Shown here one piece after another: positions 34,828 through 44,379 of a stretch of 64,000 bases of DNA; position 1 is the first letter of the stretch, and each line of letters starts with the position of its first letter. The DNA is from Undibacterium paludis (lineage in GTDB: Bacteria; Pseudomonadota; Gammaproteobacteria; Burkholderiales; Burkholderiaceae_D), in NCBI RefSeq assembly GCF_022568815.1, contig NZ_JAKZHX010000003.1:248001-312000 (forward strand), given 5' to 3'. Position numbers and translations under genes: made by a program. The notes under the pieces are model-generated. The model worked only from the letters and a program-made list of their open reading frames with translations. It was not told the DNA's origin and ran no database searches.

Positions 34828-36175
34828 GGGACACCTCCTCACCAGCACGACCGGCACGACCACCAGCCAGGGCTGCCGAAGCTGCACCGGCCATCAGCAA
34901 GGGCAACTCTTCGTCGAGATAACGAAAGGCCGCCGTCTCACGCTTGAGTTTGAAAGCACGGTCAATCAGGTACAGCTTGTTGGCAATGTGCAGGTCTTCA
35001 GGTACACGCTGGCCGCTGGCGACGTAGTACACCATCAACTTCTGGCGTATCGCAATATCCAGAACACCACCTATGGTCGCCGCCTCATCCAGCTTGGTTA
35101 AAATACAACCTGCCAGACCATTGCCCTGATAAGCGCGCACCACTTCACTCAGGGTTTCACCGGTTGAAGTCGCATTCAGGCACAGCAAACGCTTCACCGG
35201 AGTGTCAGTTCCTGACAACATGGCAACCTGTTCGGTCACCATTTTATCGCGCTGGCTGACACCGACAGTATCGATCAGGACCGTATGTTTGCTCCTAAGC
35301 TCGGACAAGGCAATGCGCAAGTCAGCTTCATCCTTGACCGCATGCACCATCACGCCGAGTATTTTGCCGTAGATGCGTAATTGTTCAAAACCACCGATAC
35401 GATAGCCGTCAGTCGTGATCAGCGCCAACTTGGATGGACCGTGACGCATCACGCAGCGTGCCGCCAGCTTGGCTGTGGTCGTGGTCTTACCTACTCCTGT
35501 GGGGCCGACCAGGGCGTATACGCCACCTTTTTCCAGTATTTCATTTTCATTGTTGATGGTCGACAGATTGCGCGTCAGTACATTTCTGATCCAGTCCAGA
35601 CCATTTTCGGCTTTATCCGTTTCGGGCAGTTTTTCCACCAGGTAGCGTGACAGACTGGCACTGAAACCTGCCGCCAGCAATTCACGCAAAACCTCTGCCT
35701 TTTGTGGCTGGCGCTGCTGTGTCTGGGCCCATGAGATTTCCGCCAGTTGCGATTCCAGCATATTGCGCATGGAACGGATTTCCGACATCACATTGTTGAG
35801 CTCGCTGGCATTGACAGGCATGTCATTTTCACCACCAGGGCTGAAGATGCCCTTCTGCAGATTATTCTGCGGCCTGCCTGTGCCGGCGCTGGATGCTCTG
35901 GCAGGCGGAGTATCAAAGCTGCGCTCGACAGGTTTGAGCGCAGGTATCGATTCATCTGACCTGAAGCGCGGCGCAAACCTTGGCGCATCCGGTACCGGCA
36001 CGTCATCTTCAGGGGCAGGTGCAATGGCATTGATAGTCTCATCAGCCATAGCCAGAATCTCCACCTTGCCGCCCACGTTACGATTGGACAGGATCACGGC
36101 ATCAGCCCCCAAAGCATCACGCAACATGCGCAAAGCTTCGCGAGACGTATTCGCGGTAAATTTTCTGACGTTCAT
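34820..36175 (-). CDS. flhF: signal-recognition-type GTPase FlhF
   Basis: FlhF is an SRP-type GTPase that places the polar flagellum. The 451-residue protein has a basic/variable N-terminal region (MNVRKFTANTSREALRMLRD start, then Pro-rich stretch 70-125), a helical N domain, and the G domain with ALVGPTGVGKTTTTAKLAA (P-loop), ITTDGYRIGGFEQL, LIDTVGVSQRD and ILTKLDEAATIGGVL. It overlaps flhA upstream (ATGA) and flhG downstream. Confidence 0.95.
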   Translation of the reverse strand: MNVRKFTANTSREALRMLRDALGADAVILSNRNVGGKVEILAMADETINAIAPAPEDDVPVPDAPRFAPRFRSDESIPALKPVERSFDTPPARASSAGTGRPQNNLQKGIFSPGGENDMPVNASELNNVMSEIRSMRNMLESQLAEISWAQTQQRQPQKAEVLRELLAAGFSASLSRYLVEKLPETDKAENGLDWIRNVLTRNLSTINNENEILEKGGVYALVGPTGVGKTTTTAKLAARCVMRHGPSKLALITTDGYRIGGFEQLRIYGKILGVMVHAVKDEADLRIALSELRSKHTVLIDTVGVSQRDKMVTEQVAMLSGTDTPVKRLLCLNATSTGETLSEVVRAYQGNGLAGCILTKLDEAATIGGVLDIAIRQKLMVYYVASGQRVPEDLHIANKLYLIDRAFKLKRETAAFRYLDEELPLLMAGAASAALAGGRAGRAGEEVSLG

Positions 36176-38259
36176 GATTGACCTCCGACCAGACTGGTGA
36201 CTCTAATGGTTTTTGTTTCAGGTACTTCGTTGTGTGACAAGACTTTCAATTGCGGCAAAGTACGGCGCAAGAAGCGTGACAGCAAAGCCCTCAATGGCGC
36301 AGGCACCAGCAATACCGGTGTCAGCCCCATTTGCTCCTGATGCTGTGCAGCAGCCTCGGCCTGGCTCAGCAATGTATCGGCCAAACCCGGTTCTATGCCA
36401 GATCCATCCGCACCGCTGGTCTGCAAGGCTTGCATCAGCAGGCGTTCAAGACGGTTATCAAGCGTCATGACCGTCATCTCATTCCCGGTCGGGAATATCT
36501 GCTGGACGATGGCGCGCCCCAGTGCGATCCTGACCTGGGCAGTCAATTCGCCGACATCCTGAGTATGCATGGCCTGCTCTGACAAGGTTTCTATAATGGT
36601 GCGCATGTCGCGGATATGCACCCCTTCAATCAGCAGGTTCTGCAAGACTTTCTGCAATATCGACAGTGGCAGAACCTTCGGCACCAGTTCTTCCACCATC
36701 TTGGGCATTTCCTTGGCCAGGTGATCCATCAGCAACTGTACTTCCTGACGACCCAGCAATTCGGCGGCATGGCTGGTGATGAGGTGATTCAGGTGAGTCG
36801 CAATCACCGTCCCGGAATCAACAACGGTATAGCCCATGCCTTGCGCCTGTTCCCGCATGCCGGCATCTATCCATACCGCAGGCAGACCGAATGCGGGGTC
36901 ATTGGTGACCGTGCCCGGCAGGTTGCCGGTCACCATGCCAGGGTTGATCGCCAGGTATTGACCGCTCAGTGCTTCACCGGTACCGACTTCGACACCTTTC
37001 AGGGTGATCCTGTATGCCGAGGGTTTCAATTCCAGATTGTCGCGAATATGGACAGGCGGCGACAGAAAGCCGACCTCCTGGGCAAACTTCTTGCGTATGC
37101 CCTTGATACGGCGCAGCAATTCCCCGCCCTGGTTTTTATCCACCAGGGGGATCAGGCGATAACCGACTTCCAGTCCCAGGGTATCGACGGGCATGATGTC
37201 CTGCCAGGTTGCCTCTTCCATCTCAGCGCCTGAACTGACGGGCGCTTCCACTTTTTCTTCGGCGACAGGCGCAGCATTGGCACGCTTGTTGAGCAAGTAG
37301 CCGCCGCCGCCAAGAACGCCGGCCAGCAGGATAAAGGCAATATGCGGCATGCCTGGTATCAGGCCCATGCCACCGATGATGCCGCCTGTGATCAACAAGA
37401 CCTGGGGTTTGGCAAACAATTGACCGATCAACTGGCCGCTGATGTCCTGATCACTGGCCACCCTTGACACCACAACACCGGCTGCGGTTGAAATGATCAG
37501 CGAAGGAATCTGCGCCACCAGGCCATCACCAATTGCCAGCAGGGTGTAGTTTTTCAAGGCGGCAGCAAAATCCAGGTCATGCTGGACCATGCCGACAATC
37601 AAGCCACCAACAATATTGATGACCGTCACCATGATGCCGGCCACGGCATCACCACGCACGTATTTACTTGCACCATCCATGGCGCCATAAAATTCTGCTT
37701 CTTGCGCTACCTCAGTACGGCGGCGGCGTGCCTCCTGCTCGGCAATCAGACCGGCATTGAGATCGGCATCAATGGCCATTTGCTTGCCCGGCATCGCATC
37801 CAGGGCAAAACGTGCACCGACCTCGGCGATACGGCCAGCACCCTTGGTCACCACAGTAAAGTTGATAATGGTCAGGATGATGAAGACCACGATACCAACC
37901 GTGTAATTACCACCAATCAGAAAGTGACCAAAAGCTTCAATCACCTTGCCGGCCGCATCAGGACCAGTGTGCCCTTCTGTCAGGACCACGCGGGTGGAAG
38001 CCACGTTCAACGACAGACGCAACATGGTGCTGACCAGCAGCACCGTCGGGAACACCATGAAATCAAGCGGCTTGACTGTGTACAGACTGGTCAGCAAAAC
38101 AATGACAGCTATCGCGATATTGAAGCTGAAGAAGACATCGAGCACAAATGCAGGCAAAGGCAAGACCATCATCGCCAGCATCAGGATGATGAGGAAAGGT
38201 GCGGCCAATGCGCGCGTGTTCATGCCATTCATCCAGGCAGGCAGGGTGAGGCTATTCAT
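36172..38259 (-). CDS. flhA: flagellar export gate protein FlhA
   Basis: FlhA is the large export gate of the flagellar type III secretion apparatus. It has 695 residues with about eight N-terminal membrane helices (including FNIAIAVIVLLTSLYTVKPL). The conserved FHIPEP-region features include FPTVLLVSTMLRLSLNVAST, a cytoplasmic loop around PGKQMAIDADLNAGLI, and a large C-terminal cytoplasmic domain. It overlaps flhB by 4 bp (ATGA) and flhF by 4 bp (ATGA), so translation is coupled. Confidence 0.97.
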   Translation of the reverse strand: MNSLTLPAWMNGMNTRALAAPFLIILMLAMMVLPLPAFVLDVFFSFNIAIAVIVLLTSLYTVKPLDFMVFPTVLLVSTMLRLSLNVASTRVVLTEGHTGPDAAGKVIEAFGHFLIGGNYTVGIVVFIILTIINFTVVTKGAGRIAEVGARFALDAMPGKQMAIDADLNAGLIAEQEARRRRTEVAQEAEFYGAMDGASKYVRGDAVAGIMVTVINIVGGLIVGMVQHDLDFAAALKNYTLLAIGDGLVAQIPSLIISTAAGVVVSRVASDQDISGQLIGQLFAKPQVLLITGGIIGGMGLIPGMPHIAFILLAGVLGGGGYLLNKRANAAPVAEEKVEAPVSSGAEMEEATWQDIMPVDTLGLEVGYRLIPLVDKNQGGELLRRIKGIRKKFAQEVGFLSPPVHIRDNLELKPSAYRITLKGVEVGTGEALSGQYLAINPGMVTGNLPGTVTNDPAFGLPAVWIDAGMREQAQGMGYTVVDSGTVIATHLNHLITSHAAELLGRQEVQLLMDHLAKEMPKMVEELVPKVLPLSILQKVLQNLLIEGVHIRDMRTIIETLSEQAMHTQDVGELTAQVRIALGRAIVQQIFPTGNEMTVMTLDNRLERLLMQALQTSGADGSGIEPGLADTLLSQAEAAAQHQEQMGLTPVLLVPAPLRALLSRFLRRTLPQLKVLSHNEVPETKTIRVTSLVGGQS

Positions 38260-39443
38260 ACATTAGCTCCTGGTTGATTTTGCGCCCGATTCTCAATTTG
38301 ATCTTTTGTTTCATTGTTAGGATCAAGCTCTGGTGGTACATATAAATCTCTTGGTTCTGCAGGCCTGCCGGCGCCGGCCTGGCGATAGCTGCGCAGTTGA
38401 TAGACATAAGCCAGCACTTCAGCCACGGCGGCATACAGTGCTTCCGGAATTTCATCGCCGAGGTCAGTGTGCTTGTACAATGCACGCGCCAGTGGTGGCG
38501 CTTCCAGCAATGGCACTCTGTGCTCTTTGGCCAGTTCACGAATTTTGGCAGCGACGGCATCTGCGCCCTTGGCCACTACTTTGGGTGCGCCATTGCCACC
38601 CTCGGTGTATTTCAGTGCAACGGCAAAGTGCGTCGGGTTGGTGACCACCACGTCAGCAGTCGGTATCTCTGCCATCATGCGGCGACGGGCCATCTCACGC
38701 TGCTGTGCACGGATTTTTGCCTTGATCTGCGGATTACCATTGGCTTCTTTTGATTCCTGTATGACTTCCTGGTGTGTCATCTTCAGTTTTTCGGCGTATT
38801 GCCACATCTGGTAAGGTGCATCAATCGCCGCAATGACCACCAGCGAACCGACGATGGCCAGAAAACACACACCCATCATGTGGCCGACATGCGCAGGCCC
38901 GGTCTTCAATGATTCCAGCGGCAAGGCAAAGATGGCGTTCTTCTGGCTCATGATGACAGTCCAGGCCACCGCACCGACCAGGATGGTTTTGATGATCGCC
39001 TTCAACAGCTCCACACCGGCACGGGTGGAAATCATGTTACCAAGGCCGGAAATCGGGTTCATGCGCGCAAAGTTCGGCTGCAGTGCCTTGGCGCTGAACA
39101 GCCAGCCACCAATCAGCAGTGGCGATCCCAGGGCCACGATCAGGAGCAACACGGCTACCGGCGCAAAAGCGATCAGCACGTCCCACAAGCTGGCAGCTAT
39201 TTTTGAAAACAGCAACTCATGGTCATAAATGATGGCACGCTCCAGCGACAAACCCGTCACCAGTGCATGATTCAGGTGCTGTACCAGGCTGTCACCCATA
39301 GCCCATAGCGAGCCACCTGCCGCCAACAGAATGGTGCAGGTAGACAGTTCACGCGAACGCGGAACATCGCCCTCTTCCCGCGCCTGCTCAAGGCGCTTGG
39401 GCGAGGCCGGTTCGGTACGTTCAAGGTCACTGTCTTCGGCCAT
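38256..39443 (-). CDS. flhB: flagellar export switch protein FlhB
   Basis: FlhB sets the export specificity switch from hook to filament. The 395-residue protein has four membrane helices and the cytoplasmic C-terminal domain with NPTHFAVAL, where FlhB cleaves itself between Asn and Pro. The N-terminus EDSDLERTEPASPKRLEQAR and the helix-region sequence FNPISGLGNM-like (RMNPISGLGNMIS) are typical. It is the first gene of the flhB-flhA-flhF-flhG-fliA-motC-motD chain. Confidence 0.96.
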   Translation of the reverse strand: MAEDSDLERTEPASPKRLEQAREEGDVPRSRELSTCTILLAAGGSLWAMGDSLVQHLNHALVTGLSLERAIIYDHELLFSKIAASLWDVLIAFAPVAVLLLIVALGSPLLIGGWLFSAKALQPNFARMNPISGLGNMISTRAGVELLKAIIKTILVGAVAWTVIMSQKNAIFALPLESLKTGPAHVGHMMGVCFLAIVGSLVVIAAIDAPYQMWQYAEKLKMTHQEVIQESKEANGNPQIKAKIRAQQREMARRRMMAEIPTADVVVTNPTHFAVALKYTEGGNGAPKVVAKGADAVAAKIRELAKEHRVPLLEAPPLARALYKHTDLGDEIPEALYAAVAEVLAYVYQLRSYRQAGAGRPAEPRDLYVPPELDPNNETKDQIENRAQNQPGANV

Positions 39444-39973
39444 TGCCGACTCCCATTATTTCTTCAAAGCAACGACTGCTTTGATTACGCAAATTCACAG
39501 GTGTAATTATTGGCTATGACAGAAGCACAAGATGCGTGGAATAAAGGAGGAAATACCCCTTTCCTTTTGCAAAAGAGTGCCTGGTTCGCCAAAACATGCT
39601 GGGAAAGGCAACAATCACGGAGAAATGCTGTTGTGACCGACTTGTCATTTAAGCTTGCAATTTAAGCTTATTCTTTGAACTACATGGCAGCACAAGCACT
39701 GTGCTGGGTTGCCATCTTGACTGGCATGCAAGACAAAATACCAAGCATAAAACCAGCCAGAATTCACACAAGTTAAAACATAATTCTGCTACCTGCGATG
39801 TATCATCATGTCTGCAAGAAATACGACGAGACAATCCCCCTCACGATCAAGCCAGGATGAGTCAGACAGATCATCATGGTCATCCTCTGTTGCACCTGAA
39901 TAGTCCTGTCACCCCAAGTAACAACATCCGGGAACAATGTATTCCCTGCTGTGCGCCTTTGATTGAAACAACC
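39444..39973. other. 530-bp intergenic region
   Basis: Divergent spacer between flhB (minus) and the solute-binding protein gene (plus). Around 39650-39680 it holds two close copies of an AAGCTT-containing motif (TTTAAGCTT). No convincing gene, tRNA or terminator was seen. It should contain the promoter of the flhB chain. Confidence 0.45.
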
Positions 39974-40795
39974 ATGTTGCTCCGTTTTCAACAGCTAGCC
40001 TGTTTTTTCCTATTTGCCGTCATGTCACAAGTATCGACACCGGCCCATGCTGCCCACAATGCAGACACCCGGCAGAAAGTGCCAGCTACGCCCATCAAGC
40101 TGCTGCTGCAAGAAAGCCTGGACATTCATGGCAGGCAATTACCGATAGACCGCGATCTAGAGGTCATCCTGCAATATTTTGAGCGCGAATCCGGCATCCA
40201 GTTCGAGCGCCAGCTATTACCCTGGAACCGTGCGCAGTTAATGGCCCAGAATGGCGAAGGCATCATCTTCGGCATCTCCAAATCGCCAGAGCGTTTGCTG
40301 CTTTATCATTACTCCATCCCCGTTGTCGCAGAAAAGATATGGGCGATCACCTATGGTGACCCACGCCCAAATTTTCAATCGGTGGAAGACTTGCGCGGCA
40401 AAACTGTCAGCATAGGGCGCGGCTTCAGCCACGGCATGGATTTTGAAAAAGCCAAAAATGTCATCTTCAACGTCCAGGAAGATCCTGCCTCATCCCCTGC
40501 CCGCTTCAAGAAGCTGATGAACAAACGCAGCGACATCATGCTCTGGCCCATACGTCAGCTACATCGTTCGCAACAGGTAGAAGCCTATTTGCGTGATCAA
40601 TTGATACCGAGCTTCAACGACCCAGAACTGACCGGCAAAACCTTTTACGTGTCAGCCAGGCCAGTGTTTTACGACACCACCCACTTTGCAGCCGCCAACG
40701 GGAAATTTGAAGCCGAGATTGTGAAACTCAATAGTGTGATCCGCAAGGGCATAGCGAACGGCAAACTGCCCAAGGTGCTGGCGCGGTTTTATTGA
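39974..40795 (+). CDS. periplasmic substrate-binding protein (SBP family 3-like)
   Basis: A 273-residue secreted protein with a signal peptide (FQQLACFFLFAVMSQVSTPAHA). The mature part has the two-lobed binding-protein pattern of family 3: LEVILQYFERESGI, KSPERLLLYHYSIPV, SVEDLRGKTVSIGRG, and a C-terminal AIxxG-type helix (IRKGIANGKLPKVL). It resembles amino-acid-binding or orphan sensor proteins. No permease or ATPase is adjacent, so it may feed a transporter elsewhere or a signalling system. ATG 39974 is chosen because the signal starts there. A bidirectional terminator follows. Confidence 0.82.
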   Translation: MLLRFQQLACFFLFAVMSQVSTPAHAAHNADTRQKVPATPIKLLLQESLDIHGRQLPIDRDLEVILQYFERESGIQFERQLLPWNRAQLMAQNGEGIIFGISKSPERLLLYHYSIPVVAEKIWAITYGDPRPNFQSVEDLRGKTVSIGRGFSHGMDFEKAKNVIFNVQEDPASSPARFKKLMNKRSDIMLWPIRQLHRSQQVEAYLRDQLIPSFNDPELTGKTFYVSARPVFYDTTHFAAANGKFEAEIVKLNSVIRKGIANGKLPKVLARFY

Positions 40796-40817
40796 TCGAC
40801 TTGAAGGACCTGATCAT

Positions 40818-40853
40818 AAAAATGGCGACCCTTTAAATTGGTCGCCATTTTTT
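40818..40853. terminator. bidirectional intrinsic terminator
   Basis: A 13-bp stem (AAAAATGGCGACC-type, 40818-40830, with 40840-40852) has a 9-nt loop, flanked by A-run and T-run. It serves the solute-binding gene (plus) and the M48 protease operon (minus). Confidence 0.9.
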
Positions 40854-40875
40854 AAATGCAATTTCCTGAAAACGT

Positions 40876-41751
40876 TTAGTGACTGAATTCCCTGGAGCGT
40901 TCACTAAACGGTTTTCCGGCAGAGCCTGTGCTTGATTCAAACCGTGTACCCATTGCCCGTGTCAGTCTGTCCAGACGATCAGTTGGTGTCGGATGGGTTT
41001 CAAACAATAAAGAAAACCCCTTGTCCTGAGGGTTTTGTGACTGCAAGGTCTGTAAGACTGAAGGCAGCCCATAAGCATCAAAGCCGGCGCGGGCGGCAAT
41101 TACGACGCCAACACGATCAGCTTCGTATTCATCATCTTTATCCAGCCCCTTGGCATACACGTCCTTGAAAATATTTGCTGCAAACGTTTTAAGTTCCGCT
41201 GGTCCCTTGTTAATATTTTCGGCAACCAGATCCACACCCAAGCCAGTTACCGCATTGCTTTGAATCGCTTTCAGATAGTGCTTGCGTATGACATGCCCAA
41301 TCTCATGTGACAGAACGCCTGCCAGTTCAGCTTCGTTACGCATGCGCGCCAGCAAACCCTTGGTGACGAAAATACTTCCACCAGGTGTGGCAAAGGCATT
41401 GAAGCCATCATCGTTAAGCACACCAAACGTCCATGGCAAATCAGGCCGCTCTGTCTGCGACGCAAGCCAGCGCCCCAGCGTATTGACATACCTTTGCAGT
41501 GCGGGGTCATTCAGCAAAGGTTTTGCACCCAGCAACGATGCAGCAAACTCCTGACCAATGGCGATTTCTTTTGGCTCATCAATCTCTTTGGTCTTTTCTG
41601 CCACATCCATGGTTTTATCCAGAGCGGTCTTGGCTTTTCCAGGGATAGGGGCGTTTTCAAGCGCCTTCTTTAAAAAGTCAAATTGGGCTGCTGCCGGTCC
41701 GCAGAGCAGGATCGTCAGGCTGGCGATCAATAGTTTCTGGTAGGCGCGCAT
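40876..41751 (-). CDS. M48-family periplasmic metalloprotease
   Basis: A 291-residue zinc protease with a signal peptide (MRAYQKLLIASLTILLCG to the AAAQ site). The zinc motif is HEIGH in LSHEIGHVIRKHY, and the third ligand region is DEYEADRVGVVIAARAGFDAYG. The FATPGGSIFVTKGLL segment is typical of BepA/LoiP-like M48 proteins that handle misassembled envelope proteins. It lies last in a three-gene chain behind the SH3 protein (1-bp gap) and the CHASE2 cyclase. ATG 41751 gives a clean signal peptide; ATG 41799 would lie inside the previous gene. Confidence 0.9.
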   Translation of the reverse strand: MRAYQKLLIASLTILLCGPAAAQFDFLKKALENAPIPGKAKTALDKTMDVAEKTKEIDEPKEIAIGQEFAASLLGAKPLLNDPALQRYVNTLGRWLASQTERPDLPWTFGVLNDDGFNAFATPGGSIFVTKGLLARMRNEAELAGVLSHEIGHVIRKHYLKAIQSNAVTGLGVDLVAENINKGPAELKTFAANIFKDVYAKGLDKDDEYEADRVGVVIAARAGFDAYGLPSVLQTLQSQNPQDKGFSLLFETHPTPTDRLDRLTRAMGTRFESSTGSAGKPFSERSREFSH

Positions 41752-41752
41752 C

Positions 41753-42277
41753 TTAATTATTCTCCCGTTTTCCGGAGTTGTTCTGGTCCAGATAGGCAAC
41801 GTTGCTTGGGCTCAGGCTGGATTTTTGCGCAAAGGTTTGAGCTGAATTCTTGTCAACCGTAAAGCGCTGCATTTTCTGAAGCTCGGCATAATTTGGCGAT
41901 GCCCGCTTTAAGTCTTCCTTGTCCAGGCCTCTGACTCCACTACCGACACTGCCGCTATTGGACGTTCGGCCCGATGTCGCCAGTGAGCCCAGCAAAGAAC
42001 CGCCCGAAGTTGGCACTGCCGTGCTGGGGCCGGCGTTTTCATAACGCAAGCTGGTCATACGCACCCAGCCAGACTGGCCATTGCCAGTCTTGACCTGAGT
42101 CCAACCGCCATTTCGCTGCATGACATCTACCCTGGTCTGGTTAGCCAGAGTGGCAAGTACGGCAGAATCTGCACTGGCTTTTTCCTGCAATTCGGTAGGA
42201 CGCGAAGTCGTCGCTGACTCTGCAAATGCGTTGCTCGTACAGAGCAACAAGACAAAAACAAAAATGGGAATTCTCAT
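41753..42277 (-). CDS. exported bacterial SH3-domain protein
   Basis: A 174-residue secreted protein: signal peptide (IFVFVLLLCTSNAFA), then an SH3_3-type domain (about 25-80: LQEKASADSAVLATLANQT, VDVMQRNGGWTQVKTG, GWVRMTSLRYEN). A Ser/Gly-rich linker follows, then a C-terminal segment with a DKEDLKRASPNYAELQKMQ helix. Such domains often bind cell-wall peptides. It overlaps the cyclase by 4 bp and precedes the M48 protease by 1 bp, suggesting an envelope module under one transcript. Confidence 0.85.
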   Translation of the reverse strand: MRIPIFVFVLLLCTSNAFAESATTSRPTELQEKASADSAVLATLANQTRVDVMQRNGGWTQVKTGNGQSGWVRMTSLRYENAGPSTAVPTSGGSLLGSLATSGRTSNSGSVGSGVRGLDKEDLKRASPNYAELQKMQRFTVDKNSAQTFAQKSSLSPSNVAYLDQNNSGKRENN

Positions 42278-44160
42278 ATAAGCTTCCTCTGTTGTGGTTC
42301 ATACAAATCGACTTCGGCGGCGCGCCCTTTGACAGCAAAAGCGCCACGCAATGTAAAATCAAAATCGGAATCAGCGCAAGCCAGCATGGTATCGCGGGTC
42401 ACCAATACCCTGGCAACACCCTTGGTCAGTCCCTCAACCCGGCTGGCCAGATTGACCGTGTCGCCGATGGCGGTGTAGTCAAGCTTGCGTTTTGCACCAA
42501 TAAAGCCTACCACAGCCGTCCCCGTGTGTACACCGATGCCGACATCGAAGTCGACCAGGTCCGATCCTTCGGTAATCAACTCTTCCCTGAAGGCAATCAA
42601 ATTTGCCTGCATCTCCATGGATGCGGCTACGGCACGTCTGGCATGCAAAGGATCATCCAGCGGCGCACCCCAAAAAGCCATGATGCAGTCACCGATAAAT
42701 TTGTCGAGCGTACCGCCATGCCGCCAGACGACTTCCACCTGGCGTTCAAAATACCGGTTGAGCAACTTCACCACCTCATCCGGTGGCTTGCTTTCTGACA
42801 GGGTGGTAAAGCCACGTATGTCCGAAAACAGTACGGTGACCTGCCGCGTCTGGCCAGACAGGCTTTCCACCGTCTCGCCATGATCGACAATCTTGCGCAC
42901 GACTTCCGGATTAAGAAAACGACCAAACAAAGAAACAGTCCTGTCACGGGTACGCCTTTCGCGCAGATAACCGGCAATGGCGGCCAATAAAAACCAGGTC
43001 CAGGCAAAAATCAGCGGACTGGCGACCGACAGCATAAGGTGGTGCGTGATCAACTGGTCGGCCGCATACACAGCCAGCAGGCTGGCCACACTCAGCAGAC
43101 TCCCCGTCAGTACCGGATTGAGGCGCTTGCGGAAGGCCAGCGCCAGCAAGGCAATCAGCGTCAGGCCCATGGCGAATGTCCAGTAAGGCGGCACCTTGCT
43201 GATGCTACGAAAATTTTTCAGATTATCAATGGCGACGGCCAGCATATCCACGCCAGGGTAACGTGGCCCAAGGGGAATAAGATGATGATCGTACAGACCC
43301 GCTGCCGACGAACCGATGACAATGATCTTGTTGCGGAAGCGCAGATCAAGTTCGGCAACGGCTGCCGGTGACAAACCCGACCTCTCTTCAGTCAGTTTCA
43401 AAAACAGGTCGGCATAGGCATAGCGCTTGTGCCCCTGCTGCGGCCACAGTATCTGGAAATCACTACCGGTGGGTATCTTGCCACCCAGGTCCTGTATGAC
43501 ACGCGTCGGCAAGGACGGCAAACGCCAACCCTGCACATCAGAATACAAGCGATAACGACGCACAATGCCGTCACCATCTTCCAGCAGGTTGACCAGGCCC
43601 AATCGCCATGCATCACGCTCAATTGCAAGCGGCAATTGCAGGGGTGCCTTTGCATCTGCCTTACCAGGCTGGCCAACTGCAAAAGCGTCGGCAACACTGC
43701 TCAACAATACCTGTTCATTCGACACTGCTGGCTCCAGTTCCAGCGTCTGCATATAAGTGTGCGCAAAGTCCTTGATTTGCCCGGACAAAAACGCATCACT
43801 TTTAGGGAAGGCCAGATCACGCTCGCGAAAACTGATGTCGAACACAATCGCCCGTGGCTCAAATTCACGCAGGCCTTCCAGCAAAAAACCGTGCGTCTCA
43901 CGTTTCCACGACCATAACCCGACTACCCTTTGCATGGTCAACATGCTGGCATCGTCAATGTCGACCACGACAATGTCCGGGTCCACCTTGTATTCAGGCG
44001 CATGATGCCGCAGATACACATCACCCAGTCGCGCCTCTGTCGTCGCGAAAATATGCAAGCCAAATAATTCCATCGCCATCATCAGCACCAGCAACAAGCT
44101 CAGCGCCACATACCAGCGCAAGCTTGCATTCTTGATGAAGGGGAAGAGTTTTTTCAGCAT
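42274..44160 (-). CDS. CHASE2-domain class III adenylate cyclase
   Basis: A 628-residue membrane cyclase making cAMP from ATP in response to an extracytoplasmic cue. The N-terminal helix (about 15-35) is followed by a CHASE2 sensor (about 40-310, with VDIDDASMLTMQRVVGLWSWKRE and FDISFRERD). Three membrane helices (about 320-400) come next, then a class III catalytic domain (about 440-600). Metal ligands are Asp in LFSDIRGFT and Asp in IGDCIMAFWG. The Lys of TLDKFIGD points to ATP rather than GTP, and TAIGDTVNLASRVE carries the Asn/Arg transition-state pair. It is the first gene of the operon with SH3 and M48 proteins. Confidence 0.93.
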   Translation of the reverse strand: MLKKLFPFIKNASLRWYVALSLLLVLMMAMELFGLHIFATTEARLGDVYLRHHAPEYKVDPDIVVVDIDDASMLTMQRVVGLWSWKRETHGFLLEGLREFEPRAIVFDISFRERDLAFPKSDAFLSGQIKDFAHTYMQTLELEPAVSNEQVLLSSVADAFAVGQPGKADAKAPLQLPLAIERDAWRLGLVNLLEDGDGIVRRYRLYSDVQGWRLPSLPTRVIQDLGGKIPTGSDFQILWPQQGHKRYAYADLFLKLTEERSGLSPAAVAELDLRFRNKIIVIGSSAAGLYDHHLIPLGPRYPGVDMLAVAIDNLKNFRSISKVPPYWTFAMGLTLIALLALAFRKRLNPVLTGSLLSVASLLAVYAADQLITHHLMLSVASPLIFAWTWFLLAAIAGYLRERRTRDRTVSLFGRFLNPEVVRKIVDHGETVESLSGQTRQVTVLFSDIRGFTTLSESKPPDEVVKLLNRYFERQVEVVWRHGGTLDKFIGDCIMAFWGAPLDDPLHARRAVAASMEMQANLIAFREELITEGSDLVDFDVGIGVHTGTAVVGFIGAKRKLDYTAIGDTVNLASRVEGLTKGVARVLVTRDTMLACADSDFDFTLRGAFAVKGRAAEVDLYEPQQRKLI

Positions 44161-44283
44161 GCTTGAAAGGCCGTATTGAAATCAATCAATGGAGCCACTC
44201 AGTTTAACACCGTGAAACGATCACGAATGACAAACAGGCGCAGGGAGCATGCCTTTTGACGCAATTTTGAAACAGGAAGGGAA

Positions 44284-44309
44284 CAAAAAAGCAGGCCAAG
44301 TAGCCTGCT
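44284..44309 (-). terminator. intrinsic terminator of the Tudor-like gene
   Basis: On the minus strand AGCAGGC pairs with GCCTGCT (44290-44296 with 44303-44309) around a 6-nt loop, followed by six Ts (44285-44290). It lies 70 bp past the Tudor-like gene and ahead of the cyclase operon. Confidence 0.8.
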
Positions 44310-44379
44310 CGAAATGGAAACAATATACAGATAAATCAAGCCAGTTTGTTGAAACACCGGGCTTACCAGGCAAATCACC

